From JBDNIO01 sp041688215 (GTDB taxonomy: Bacteria; Pseudomonadota; Gammaproteobacteria; Nevskiales; Salinisphaeraceae): DNA of 18,176 bases. The stretch lies in NCBI GenBank assembly GCA_041688215.1, contig JBDNIO010000174.1:1-18176 (forward strand), given 5' to 3'. The stretch's first letter is position 1; every line of letters begins with the position of its first letter. This document shows positions 8,103 through 14,588 of the stretch, one piece after another. The translations under genes were made by a program, and so were the position numbers. A model generated the notes under the pieces. It was given only the letters and a program-made list of their open reading frames with translations. It was not told the origin of the DNA and did not search any database.

Positions 8103-8573
8103 ATGAGTTGGCTTTCCAAACCTAGAGATCAACGCTATTTCGAAGATTACGTGGTTGGCTCATCCCGGGAATTTGGCTCAATCCGGTTAAGCGCCGAGGA
8201 AATAATAGACTACGCCAAACGCTTTGATCCCCAGCCCATGCATACCGATCCGACGGCGGCCAAAGACACCCCATTTGGCGAACTGATCGCCAGCGGTTGG
8301 CATACGGCCGGCGTGATGATGCGCCTCTTTGTGGATAATTATCTGTCCAGCGTGGCGAGTCTTGCGTCCCCCGGTGTAGACGAAGTGCGTTGGCAAAAGC
8401 CGGTGCGCCCTGGCGATACCCTGTCCGCCCGGATTACCGTCATCGAGGCGCGGCGCTCCGCCAGCAAGCCGGACCGTGGCCTGGTGCGTTCCTACATCGA
8501 AGTCAAAAATCAGCACGACGAAGTGGTTATGAAGATGAAAGCCATGAACCTGTTCATGTGCCGGGACGCTTGA
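8103..8573 (+). CDS. MaoC-family (R)-specific enoyl-CoA hydratase-like protein
   Basis: A 156-residue hot-dog-fold protein. The hydratase-2 motif is intact: FDPQPMHTD (41-49) supplies the Asp42/His47 catalytic pair, and ASGWHT (63-68) supplies the conserved Ser/Gly of the oxyanion region. YFEDYVVGS near the N terminus is also typical. It probably hydrates trans-2-enoyl-CoA to (R)-3-hydroxyacyl-CoA. The substrate range is unknown, and some relatives act on mesaconyl- or other short acyl-CoA. I choose ATG 8103 over in-frame GTG 8094, because AGGTG overlapping the dcd stop codon then serves as its ribosome-binding site. It is the last gene of the operon that begins at 5676. Confidence 0.9.
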   Translation: MSWLSKPRDQRYFEDYVVGSSREFGSIRLSAEEIIDYAKRFDPQPMHTDPTAAKDTPFGELIASGWHTAGVMMRLFVDNYLSSVASLASPGVDEVRWQKPVRPGDTLSARITVIEARRSASKPDRGLVRSYIEVKNQHDEVVMKMKAMNLFMCRDA

Positions 8574-8718
8574 ATATAAAGCCTTCGCATTGCGTAATGA
8601 GCGCAGAAAGGTTTGCGGACAGCGGCGCGCAGAAACCGCAGCGTATGTTGTAATACGTGAGGATTTTGAGCACGGCTTCCGGCAAAGATTTCAAGCACAG
8701 TAGTGATGCGGAGGTTTT

Positions 8719-9303
8719 ATGGATGAGTGGGTTAAGCGGGCGCTAGCTAAATGGCCGGATGTTCCCGCGCTATACGGCTGGCTGCGACTGACCCGGCGCG
8801 GCCGCTGGCTAATCAAAGACGAGTTGATCAGCAATCCCAAAATCATCCGTGTGATTAATCGTAATTACGGCGCCGACGAACAGGGCCGCTGGTTCTTCCA
8901 GAACGGCCCGCAGCGCGGCTATATCGCCCTGGATTATGCGCCATTCGTGTTGCGCAGCATGCCCGATGGCGGCTTACAGACACACAGCGAACTGCGCGTG
9001 CAATCTGCTGATACCGCCTGGCTGGACGAAGAGGGTAGCCTAGTATTGGCCACTGAGTATGGCGCGGGACTGGTCAGTGATAATGATCTGGGCTGGGGCC
9101 TCAGCCGTTTGCGGATGGAGAATTCGCCGGTAACAGAGGAGCAGCTTGGCGAGGCGCTGGCTTTGAGTTCCGGCGAAAAGACCGGGCTACGATTACACGC
9201 GTTTGCAGCTGAGTTGCCGGTGATCCGTTGCGATACTGGCGATATGCAGCAGCGTCTGGGTTTTGTCAGAAATCCCGTGCCTTTGCCCCAGGAACAAGAC
9301 TAA
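8719..9303 (+). CDS. Conserved protein of unknown function (DUF2944-like, tentative)
   Basis: A 194-residue soluble protein with no signal peptide or membrane helix. The start ATG 8719 has a strong GGAGG at 8710-8714. The N terminus (KWPDVPALYGWLRLTRRGRW, residues 11-30) and FFQNGPQRGYIALDYAPFVL look like a conserved DUF2944-type family recalled from beta- and gammaproteobacteria, with a KWP-VP-x-x-YGWL opening. The DUF number is from memory and uncertain. No catalytic motif is evident; the protein looks beta-rich. Its stop codon overlaps by four bases the stop of the convergent DUF3301 gene. A 145-bp gap precedes it and holds two copies of GCGCAGAAA (8601-8609 and 8627-8635) but no clear promoter. 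Confidence 0.75.
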   Translation: MDEWVKRALAKWPDVPALYGWLRLTRRGRWLIKDELISNPKIIRVINRNYGADEQGRWFFQNGPQRGYIALDYAPFVLRSMPDGGLQTHSELRVQSADTAWLDEEGSLVLATEYGAGLVSDNDLGWGLSRLRMENSPVTEEQLGEALALSSGEKTGLRLHAFAAELPVIRCDTGDMQQRLGFVRNPVPLPQEQD

Positions 9304-9617
9304 TCCTGCGCACCCGCTTCCGGGTAAGGATCCATCTGGATTGAGGCCACGCGCCGTGCCCACATTTCCACTTGACCTGCGTAGCGCAGGCTGCCGCTGA
9401 CATAAAACTCAAATCCGTAACGCCGTTTGATGCACAACATGCCACGGCGATCCCGCCCCACCGACAATTTCTTGAATGCCAGTTCGTCGATGAAGGAAAC
9501 ACCGGCGCGGTCGCAGGCCTTACGAGCCGCATTGCGCGCGCCATTGCGGGCGCCGATCGCACTCCACCAGGCCAGCCCGATCAGGCCGAGTGCCAGCAGC
9601 ACCGCGACGTTATTCAC
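9300..9617 (-). CDS. DUF3301 family protein, single membrane anchor
   Basis: A 105-residue protein. Residues 4-20 form one hydrophobic helix (VAVLLALGLIGLAWW), followed by an Ala/Arg-rich amphipathic stretch (ARNGARNAARKACDRAGV). A basic domain follows with RDRRGMLCIKRRYGFEF and a final RRVASIQMDPYP. This order is characteristic of the gammaproteobacterial DUF3301 family, whose function is unknown. The start is GTG at 9617, overlapping the stop of the upstream membrane-protein gene in a GTGA arrangement. This indicates translational coupling. The topology suggests an inner-membrane protein with a cytoplasmic basic domain. Confidence 0.8.
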   Translation of the reverse strand: MNNVAVLLALGLIGLAWWSAIGARNGARNAARKACDRAGVSFIDELAFKKLSVGRDRRGMLCIKRRYGFEFYVSGSLRYAGQVEMWARRVASIQMDPYPEAGAQD

Positions 9618-9832
9618 GGCCCCGCAACGCTGGCGTAGCCGTGGCCAATCAGGTACCAGAGCATATAGCCGCCGTAGATAACCAGAATGGCGCCACTGAT
9701 GACGGTAATCGGCCGGATGGCGGGTTCCGGCGGTATTTCCTCACCGCGTGCGCGGCGGATGCGGTTGGTTATCTTGCGCTTGACAAGCCACAGCACCAGC
9801 AACAGCAGCGCCGGGATTACAAGATACTTCAT
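9614..9832 (-). CDS. Small two-helix membrane protein of unknown function
   Basis: A 72-residue protein with a hydrophobic helix at residues 2-17, a short highly basic loop (KRKITNRIRRARGEEIPPEP) and a second helix at about 42-65 (ITVISGAILVIYGGYMLWYL). The positive loop should face the cytoplasm. I do not recognise the family. It lies 23 bp downstream of msrB and overlaps the DUF3301 gene by four bases, so the three genes form one minus-strand transcription unit. The ribosome-binding site is weak, consistent with coupling to msrB. Confidence 0.65.
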   Translation of the reverse strand: MKYLVIPALLLLVLWLVKRKITNRIRRARGEEIPPEPAIRPITVISGAILVIYGGYMLWYLIGHGYASVAGP

Positions 9833-9855
9833 GGGCCGAGTTTATGCTGGCGCAA

Positions 9856-10254
9856 CTACTCTTTTTCCACCAACTCCAGCGAAACGGAATTCATGCAATA
9901 ACGCTGGCCGGTGGGTTTGGGGCCGTCCGGGAAAACGTGGCCTAGATGCGAGCCGCAGCCCGCGCACAGGGTTTCGGTGCGGGACATGCCGTGGCTGCGG
10001 TCAGTTTCGTTGACTACGCTGTCTTCGGACAAGGGCGCGTAAAAACTGGGCCAGCCGGTGCCGGAATCGAACTTGGTGTCTGCATCGAACAGGGCCTTGC
10101 CGCAGGCGGCGCATTTGTAGACGCCGTCCTGTTTGGTGTCGTTATACTTGCCGGTAAACGCGGGCTCGGTGCCTTTTTCGCGCAGCACGTAATATTGGTC
10201 GGCAGTGAGTTCTTCACGCCATTGTTCGTCAGTCTTTTGTGTTTTCTCGGACAT
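9856..10254 (-). CDS. msrB: Peptide-methionine (R)-S-oxide reductase MsrB
   Basis: A 132-residue enzyme that reduces methionine-R-sulfoxide in oxidised proteins. It has both zinc-binding CxxC pairs (CAAC and CAGC), the FDSGTGWPSFYAP signature and the catalytic Cys in RYCMNSVSLE near the C terminus. It lacks a signal peptide, so it acts in the cytoplasm. The ATG at 10254 is chosen because AAGGAA lies six bases upstream; an in-frame ATG nine codons earlier adds an unconserved MLHQNQGIC leader. It is the first gene of a minus-strand unit with the small membrane protein and the DUF3301 protein. Confidence 0.95.
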   Translation of the reverse strand: MSEKTQKTDEQWREELTADQYYVLREKGTEPAFTGKYNDTKQDGVYKCAACGKALFDADTKFDSGTGWPSFYAPLSEDSVVNETDRSHGMSRTETLCAGCGSHLGHVFPDGPKPTGQRYCMNSVSLELVEKE

Positions 10255-10315
10255 GCAAATTCCTTGATTTTGGTGTAGCAATAAACAGGCTCACACGATA
10301 CGCGAAACAGCAGCC

Positions 10316-10335
10316 TGCGGCACGCGAGTGCCGCA
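10316..10335. terminator. Perfect 8-bp hairpin with four-base loop downstream of the small Lys-rich gene
   Basis: TGCGGCAC and GTGCCGCA (10316-10323 and 10328-10335) pair perfectly around a GCGA loop. On the minus strand the hairpin begins 7 bases after the stop codon of the 31-residue gene and stands before msrB, so it could attenuate or end that transcript. No U-tract follows on the minus strand, which argues against a strong intrinsic terminator. In plus-strand RNA the loop would be a GNRA tetraloop. The role is uncertain. Confidence 0.4.
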
Positions 10336-10342
10336 TAAAATA

Positions 10343-10438
10343 CTATTTCTTCTTGGCGGCTTTTGCGGCGCGTTTCTCTTTCAATGTCTGCGCTGGTTTT
10401 TTCTTATCGTTTTTCTTTGCATCTTGGCCCTTGCTCAT
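10343..10438 (-). CDS. Very small Lys-rich protein, 31 residues
   Basis: A complete short frame runs from ATG 10438 to TAG 10343. It is preceded by an excellent AAGGAGT ribosome-binding site seven bases upstream of the ATG. The product begins MSKGQDAKKNDKKKPAQ and ends KRAAKAAKKK. Thirteen of its 31 residues are Lys and there is no hydrophobic segment. Such a composition would be highly charged, intrinsically disordered and likely nucleic-acid- or ribosome-binding, but that is inference. I have an impression of similar MSKGQ-x-x-KK mini-proteins in other gammaproteobacteria but cannot verify it. It lies 88 bp upstream of msrB on the same strand. Confidence 0.75.
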   Translation of the reverse strand: MSKGQDAKKNDKKKPAQTLKEKRAAKAAKKK

Positions 10439-10574
10439 GGCAGTACTCCTTACAATGATAAATAAAATTGCATCCACGAAGCCGTGAAACGCCTATTTAA
10501 TGTAGCACTGTTACCGTTGGTGTAAAGTATTTTCTTGCGTCTGATTTTAGAACTTGATTCCCTGGGAGATTTGC
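10439..10574. other. Divergent intergenic region between the Lys-rich gene and the lipoprotein esterase
   Basis: This 136-bp AT-richer gap separates divergent genes, so it should hold promoters for both. I can point to AT-rich blocks (near 10456-10468 toward the minus gene, and 10526-10555 toward the plus gene). No pair of boxes matches the -35/-10 consensus well enough to call. A GGGAG ribosome-binding site at 10564-10568 serves the plus-strand gene. Confidence 0.35.
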
Positions 10575-11501
10575 GTGCGAAATAGTTTGCTTATACTGCT
10601 TGTTGGTCTGGCGAGCGTGGGCTGTGCCGTACATGAGTTCCGGCCGGACCAATCGTCGGCGCAAGTGCCGGATTATGACTTCGAGGTCGTAGAGTCGGTT
10701 CGCTACACGCCTGATGACTGGCCAAGTGAACTGGCTGCGGATATTTACATGCCCGAGGGCGCAGGTCCGTTCCCCGCGGTTCTGGTAGTACATGGTGGCG
10801 GCTGGTCCGGCGGTAGCCGCGGCAATATGAAATCACATTCAAAAGCGTTGGTACGCGCGGGCTTTGTGGCCGTAAATATCAGTTACCGGTTAGCCCCGGA
10901 CACGCAATTCCCGGGGCAATTGCATGATCTGCAGCAGGCCATGCACTGGATTCATGCTAACGCCAAACAGTACAAAATAGACGCTGCACGCATCGGCGGT
11001 TTTGGCTATTCCGCCGGCGCGCATCTGGTGTCGTTGCTCGGTGTTATGCGCGCAACTGATGAAAACGACCAGCCGTACGGTGGCAAGCAGACGCGTCTGG
11101 CGGCCGTGGCCAGTGGCGGCACACCGGCGGATCTTGCGGCGTATGAAGAAAGTGGGCGCCTGTTACGCCAATTCCTGGGCGGCACGCGGCAGGAAATGCC
11201 GGAACGCTATGCAGCCGCCTCGCCGATTACCCACGTAAACGCGCAATCGCCGCCTTTTTTTCTTTATCATGGTCAGTGGGATACGCTGGTGCCGATCAGC
11301 TAGGCCGAAAACTTTGCGCAAGCACTGCATGCGGTGGGCGCGCATGCAGAGTTGTACCGGCTTCGATTCCGTGGCCATGTCGGGGCGTATTTGTTTGATG
11401 GTGCGGCAGTCAGGCAGGCGGTTGAATTTCTAAGGCGCGAATTAAGCACGATGGATGCGAGCCAAACGGCCGCGTTGCGGTCTGAATGGGTAACAAACTA
11501 A
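10575..11501 (+). pseudogene. Lipoprotein alpha/beta hydrolase (esterase) interrupted by an in-frame TAG
   Basis: From GTG 10575 (GGGAG at 10564-10568) the frame encodes a lipoprotein-like signal ending LASVGC. It continues with the oxyanion motif HGGGW (from His73), the nucleophile Ser146 in GYSAG and the acid Asp236 in GQWDTLVP. A TAG at 11301-11303 stops it after 242 residues. The same frame then stays open for 65 codons to TAA at 11501 and reads AENFAQALHAVGAHAELYR, then RFRGHVGAYLFD, which supplies the missing catalytic His268. The whole would be a normal-length (about 308 residues) esterase of the BD-FAE/lipase type. A CAG-to-TAG change (Gln to amber) is the simplest explanation. Without suppression the product lacks its catalytic His. 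A sequencing error cannot be excluded. Confidence 0.85.
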
Positions 11502-11514
11502 AACAGGAGTGAAC

Positions 11515-12438
11515 ATGGCATCTTCAGCCAAGAAAAAATTGAATTATTGGCAACGGGTTCTGTTCGCAGGTTCGTTCCTGCTGTTTGCTGGCGCAATCTG
11601 GGTGGGGCACGCGCAGAACGAGGCGGTGGAGTTCAAGACCACGGCACTCAACGACCACTTGTTCATGCTGCAGGGCAAGGGCGGCAATCTCGGCCTATCA
11701 GTGGGCGAGGACGGCGCGTTTCTGATTGATGACGACTACGCCGGCCTGTCCGGTAAGATCAAAGCCGCGATTGCCGAGCAAACCGATCAGCCGCTGCGTT
11801 TTGTCATCAACACCCATTGGCATAATGACCATACCGGCGGCAACGAGGCGCTGGGCAAGTCCGGTGCAATTATTGTGGCGCATGAAAATGTGCGCAAGCG
11901 CCTGAGTAGCGAGCAATTCATCAAGGCGTTCGACATGAAGGTGTCCGCCACCGCGGATGCCGGTTTGCCGATCATAACCTTCGACCAGGCCATTGGCTTC
12001 CACCTGAATGGCGACGAAATTAACATAAGCCACGTTCCGCCCGCGCATACGGACGGCGATGCCATGGTCTACTTCAAATCGTCCAACGTGTTGCATACCG
12101 GCGACGTATATTTCAACGGTCTGTACCCCTTCATGGATGCCTCTTCGGGCGGGCGCATGGACGGCATGATCACGGGTTGCGAAAAAGCGCTGGCATTGGC
12201 CGACGGCAAGACGAAGATTATCCCCGGCCATGGACCGCTTTCCACCAAGGCCGAGTTGCAGGCTTATCACGATATGTTGGTTAAGGTACGCGACAAGGTT
12301 CAGTCCCTGATCGACGACGGCAAAACCCGGACGCAGGTTATCGCAGCCAAACCCACTATAGAGTTCGATAAGCAATGGGGGCAGGGATTTTTGCCGCCGG
12401 ATACTTGGGTCGGCATTGTTTACGACGCCATGCAATAG
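11515..12438 (+). CDS. Exported metallo-beta-lactamase-fold hydrolase
   Basis: A 307-residue protein. ATG 11515 is preferred over GTG 11509, since AGGAG lies five bases before it. Residues 1-33 form a signal peptide with a basic n-region and hydrophobic core, ending GHAQ. The full set of two-metal ligands is visible: HWHNDH (His101, His103, Asp105, His106), His178 in PAHTDGD, Asp197 in HTGDVYF and His239 in PGHGP. The fold and spacing resemble periplasmic MBL hydrolases with a THWHNDHTGGN core. Lactamase activity cannot be claimed, since many such proteins hydrolyse other esters or thioesters. It starts 13 bp after the broken esterase gene and ends six bp before the broken DsbA-like gene, so these three formed one operon. 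Confidence 0.9.
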   Translation: MASSAKKKLNYWQRVLFAGSFLLFAGAIWVGHAQNEAVEFKTTALNDHLFMLQGKGGNLGLSVGEDGAFLIDDDYAGLSGKIKAAIAEQTDQPLRFVINTHWHNDHTGGNEALGKSGAIIVAHENVRKRLSSEQFIKAFDMKVSATADAGLPIITFDQAIGFHLNGDEINISHVPPAHTDGDAMVYFKSSNVLHTGDVYFNGLYPFMDASSGGRMDGMITGCEKALALADGKTKIIPGHGPLSTKAELQAYHDMLVKVRDKVQSLIDDGKTRTQVIAAKPTIEFDKQWGQGFLPPDTWVGIVYDAMQ

Positions 12439-12444
12439 CCCGTC

Positions 12445-13100
12445 TTGCAATTCAGATATCGCCGTTTATTGCTTGCGGCAATCCTGGGGCTGAGCGCCTG
12501 TGCTGTGTCACCACCGCCGCAGGCACCCTCGTCCCAGTCGCCTGCGGAGCGTTTTCAGGCCGGCCCGGATTACCGGGTTTTGCCGGGCAAGGTGCAAACC
12601 CTTTCCGGCGAGCGAATCGAGGTCGTCGAGTTTTTTATGTATACCTGCGAACACTGCAGCGTGTTTGAGCCGATTCTGCGGGCCTGGGAAAATCAGCTTC
12701 CCGCCGATGTCGTTCTAAAGCGTATTCCGATACCGCTGGGTGAAATCGGCACCCGCTACGCACGAGTTTTTATACCGCGCAAGCGCTGGACGTATTGCCG
12801 AAACTACACGCCGCCACTTTCGACAGCTTTCATCGGCGCAAGCAGTTTTTACAGAATGATGAAGCGGTGCGTGCCTTCTTTATAGCCAACGGGGTCGATG
12901 CTGCGGCGTTTGACCGCACCTATTCCAGCATAAAGATTACCAGCGAAATTACCCGCGGTTCGCTGCTGTCGCAGTTATACGGTGTAACCACCGTGCCCAG
13001 CCTCGGGGTGAACGGACGCTACTGGATAGATACCCGTCAGGCGAGAACCTACCAGCGTTCCTTGAAAATTTCGGATTATCTGATTGATACCATGCGCTGA
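12445..13100 (+). pseudogene. DsbA-like thiol-disulfide lipoprotein, disrupted by a -1 frameshift
   Basis: The first part (TTG start at 12445) has a lipoprotein signal with lipobox LSAC (Cys19), the strand VVEFFMYTCEHCSVFEP with a CEHC redox pair (Cys68/Cys71), and RIPIPLG. The frame then goes wrong at the five-T run 12767-12771 and ends at 12885 with unrelated residues. The next frame continues the family: YTAQALDVLPKLHAATFD, then KITSEITRGSLL, then the cis-proline loop VTTVPSLGVNGRYWID, ending at TGA 13100. Adding one T would restore one chain of about 218 residues. As it stands the product loses its cis-proline side. The TTG start is the least sure point, because its ribosome-binding site is poor. 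Confidence 0.85.
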
Positions 13101-13183
13101 AAAGCGTATGCAAAACAAGTGCATCTTGCATGCGGCTGGCGTAGGCTCAGGGTAGTCATTCGTTACTCATCCGGAGAGTGATC

Positions 13184-13309
13184 ATGACGTTATGCCCCAT
13201 TGCCTTAGCCAAAGGGTGCCGAAGTTGTGCGCTGTTCAAGATATGCCCGGCGAAAGGTCTGATCGGCGACTACCAGAAAGAGCAGCCGCCTGGGCCGAAA
13301 AAGAAATAA
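13184..13309 (+). CDS. Small four-cysteine protein, 41 residues
   Basis: A complete short frame from ATG 13184 to TAA 13309, with GGAGAG about seven bases upstream of the start. The product opens MTLCPIALAKGCRSCALFKI and ends in a basic PGPKKK tail. Its four cysteines are spaced C-x7-C-x2-C-x5-C (Cys4, 12, 15, 21), followed by GLIGDYQ. The pattern suggests a metal- or redox-active mini-protein, but no known domain is identified. It stands alone 83 bp after the DsbA-like pseudogene and converges on the short-chain dehydrogenase gene 12 bp away. The good ribosome-binding site and ordered cysteine pattern make a real gene likely. Confidence 0.75.
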   Translation: MTLCPIALAKGCRSCALFKICPAKGLIGDYQKEQPPGPKKK

Positions 13310-13321
13310 CCGGGAAACAGG

Positions 13322-14143
13322 CTAGTCTTTCAGGCCTAAAATACCTTTCGAGCCCGCGCGTGTAATCATTTGCGCGAGCAGCGGCGAGATGCGCTGCGCC
13401 AGCCAGCCGCCGCCGACCTCCAGCCGCGGGGTCACGCAAAACAGCCGGCCGCGGCGCACGTCTTTAAGCAAATCTGCCGCGACCTTGTCCGGCGAGGTGC
13501 CTTTTTTTGCATAAAACTCAACGGCGTGGGCCTGGCCACTCGCGGCTTCGCCGCGCATCTGGCTGTTTTTCACGATAGGCGTATTGATAATTCCAGGACA
13601 CAGAATCGTTACGCGAATATCTGTATCTGCCAATTCTGCCGCCAGCGATTGCGATAACCCCACCACTGCGTGTTTGGACGCGCAGTACGGCGCCATGCGC
13701 GGCAGCGCAATCAGGCCGGCTGCAGATGCGGTATTGATGATGTGCGCCGTGCCACCCTGATCCAGCATGCGCGGCAAAAAGTGGTGCAGGCCGTGCACTA
13801 CACCCATCACGTTGATTTCCATCACACGGCGCCAGTCTTCCAGGGTCGAGTCCTGCACCAGCGCCGCGTGGCCGATACCGGCGTTGTTGAACAAAAAATC
13901 CACATGGCCGTCTTCGGCGTAAATATCTGCTGCCAGGGATGCGACGGCTTTCTCATCGGTAACATCAACCTCGTGCGCACTGGCGTTACCCAGCTCCGCG
14001 GCTAGCGCCTGCGCGGATTCGAGATTGATATCCGCGCAATGCACTTTGGAACCGAGACTGCTGAGCAAACGCGCGATAGCCTCGCCAATGCCGGAGCCCG
14101 CGCCGGTGACCACGGCGACTTTATCATTGTAGTAATTACGCAT
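13322..14143 (-). CDS. Short-chain dehydrogenase/reductase (SDR)
   Basis: A 273-residue classical SDR. It has the nucleotide-binding TGAGSGIG (13-20), NNAG (86-89) and the catalytic Ser140, Tyr153 and Lys157 (YCASK), then PGIINTPI. Asp38 at the end of strand 2 (CADIN) suggests NAD(H) rather than NADP(H) as cofactor. The C terminus (PLLAQMITRAGSKGILGLKD) is amphipathic and may associate with membrane. The substrate is unknown; neighbours hint at lipid or alcohol oxidation. The start ATG 14143 has AAGGA upstream. It is the last of a minus-strand operon, 27 bp after the MAPEG gene. Confidence 0.92.
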   Translation of the reverse strand: MRNYYNDKVAVVTGAGSGIGEAIARLLSSLGSKVHCADINLESAQALAAELGNASAHEVDVTDEKAVASLAADIYAEDGHVDFLFNNAGIGHAALVQDSTLEDWRRVMEINVMGVVHGLHHFLPRMLDQGGTAHIINTASAAGLIALPRMAPYCASKHAVVGLSQSLAAELADTDIRVTILCPGIINTPIVKNSQMRGEAASGQAHAVEFYAKKGTSPDKVAADLLKDVRRGRLFCVTPRLEVGGGWLAQRISPLLAQMITRAGSKGILGLKD

Positions 14144-14170
14144 CTTTATATCCTTGTTTAAGCTCAGAAA

Positions 14171-14569
14171 TTAAGCAATAACGGCATATACAAGCGTGGC
14201 CAGGCCCGCCAGGGAAATAAACCACGCTATTGTGCGTAGCCAGGCAACGCCGAATAAATACAGCGGCAGGTAAGCCACGCGGGCGCAGAAATATATCCAG
14301 GCACCGGCGGCCGCGATGGCCCCCGCGCTGCCGGTAAGCTGCACCATGATCAACAGGCCAAGCGCCCAGGGCAGGGTTTCACGTATGTTGTCGTTGGCGC
14401 GTCGCGCACGCGCCAGATACACGCCTTCTTCATCGGGTTTGATCAGATTGTCGCGTGCGCTGGCTAGTGGGCCCAGGCCGTATCGAGCAGTCTGAAAATG
14501 CGCCACCACCAGCAGGTGCACAAAGGCCAGTCCGATGGTCAATACAAACACGGTGGTTTCGGTTGTCAT
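14171..14569 (-). CDS. MAPEG family membrane protein
   Basis: A 132-residue protein with four predicted membrane helices (about residues 5-23, 65-85, 86-104 and 112-131). The MAPEG signature lies in the loop after helix 1: ARRANDNIRETLPWALGLL, containing the R-x-x-N-x-x-E-x-x-P core. The family includes microsomal glutathione transferases and leukotriene C4 synthase; bacterial members are mostly untested, so glutathione-dependent detoxification is possible but not shown. GGGAGA lies upstream of ATG 14569. It sits 19 bp downstream of purT and 27 bp upstream of the SDR gene, in one operon. Confidence 0.9.
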   Translation of the reverse strand: MTTETTVFVLTIGLAFVHLLVVAHFQTARYGLGPLASARDNLIKPDEEGVYLARARRANDNIRETLPWALGLLIMVQLTGSAGAIAAAGAWIYFCARVAYLPLYLFGVAWLRTIAWFISLAGLATLVYAVIA

Positions 14570-14588
14570 TGTTGTCTCCCAGTAAAAT

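Noticed and set aside
8601..8635. Two direct copies of GCGCAGAAA upstream of the 8719 gene, considered as an operator or repeat array
   Set aside because: Only two nine-base copies are present, with no symmetry and no third copy. Chance is sufficient.
10554..10577. TTG at 10554 as start of the lipoprotein esterase
   Set aside because: GTG 10575 has a GGGAG at correct spacing and gives a better lipoprotein signal.
11698..12450. Antisense frame of about 250 codons opposite the MBL hydrolase
   Set aside because: The opposite strand has a full set of metal ligands; the antisense product shows no motif.
12760..12780. Programmed -1 frameshift in the DsbA-like gene
   Set aside because: The zero-frame codons at the site are GTT TTT ATA, which do not form an X-XXY-YYZ slippery heptamer, and a five-T run is short for transcriptional slippage. 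No strong downstream stem was seen. A simple one-base loss is more likely.
13101..13183. Short inverted match ATGCAA/TTGCAT in the gap after the DsbA-like remnant
   Set aside because: The stem is only six bases with a loop of more than ten, and no T-run follows, so it does not support a terminator.
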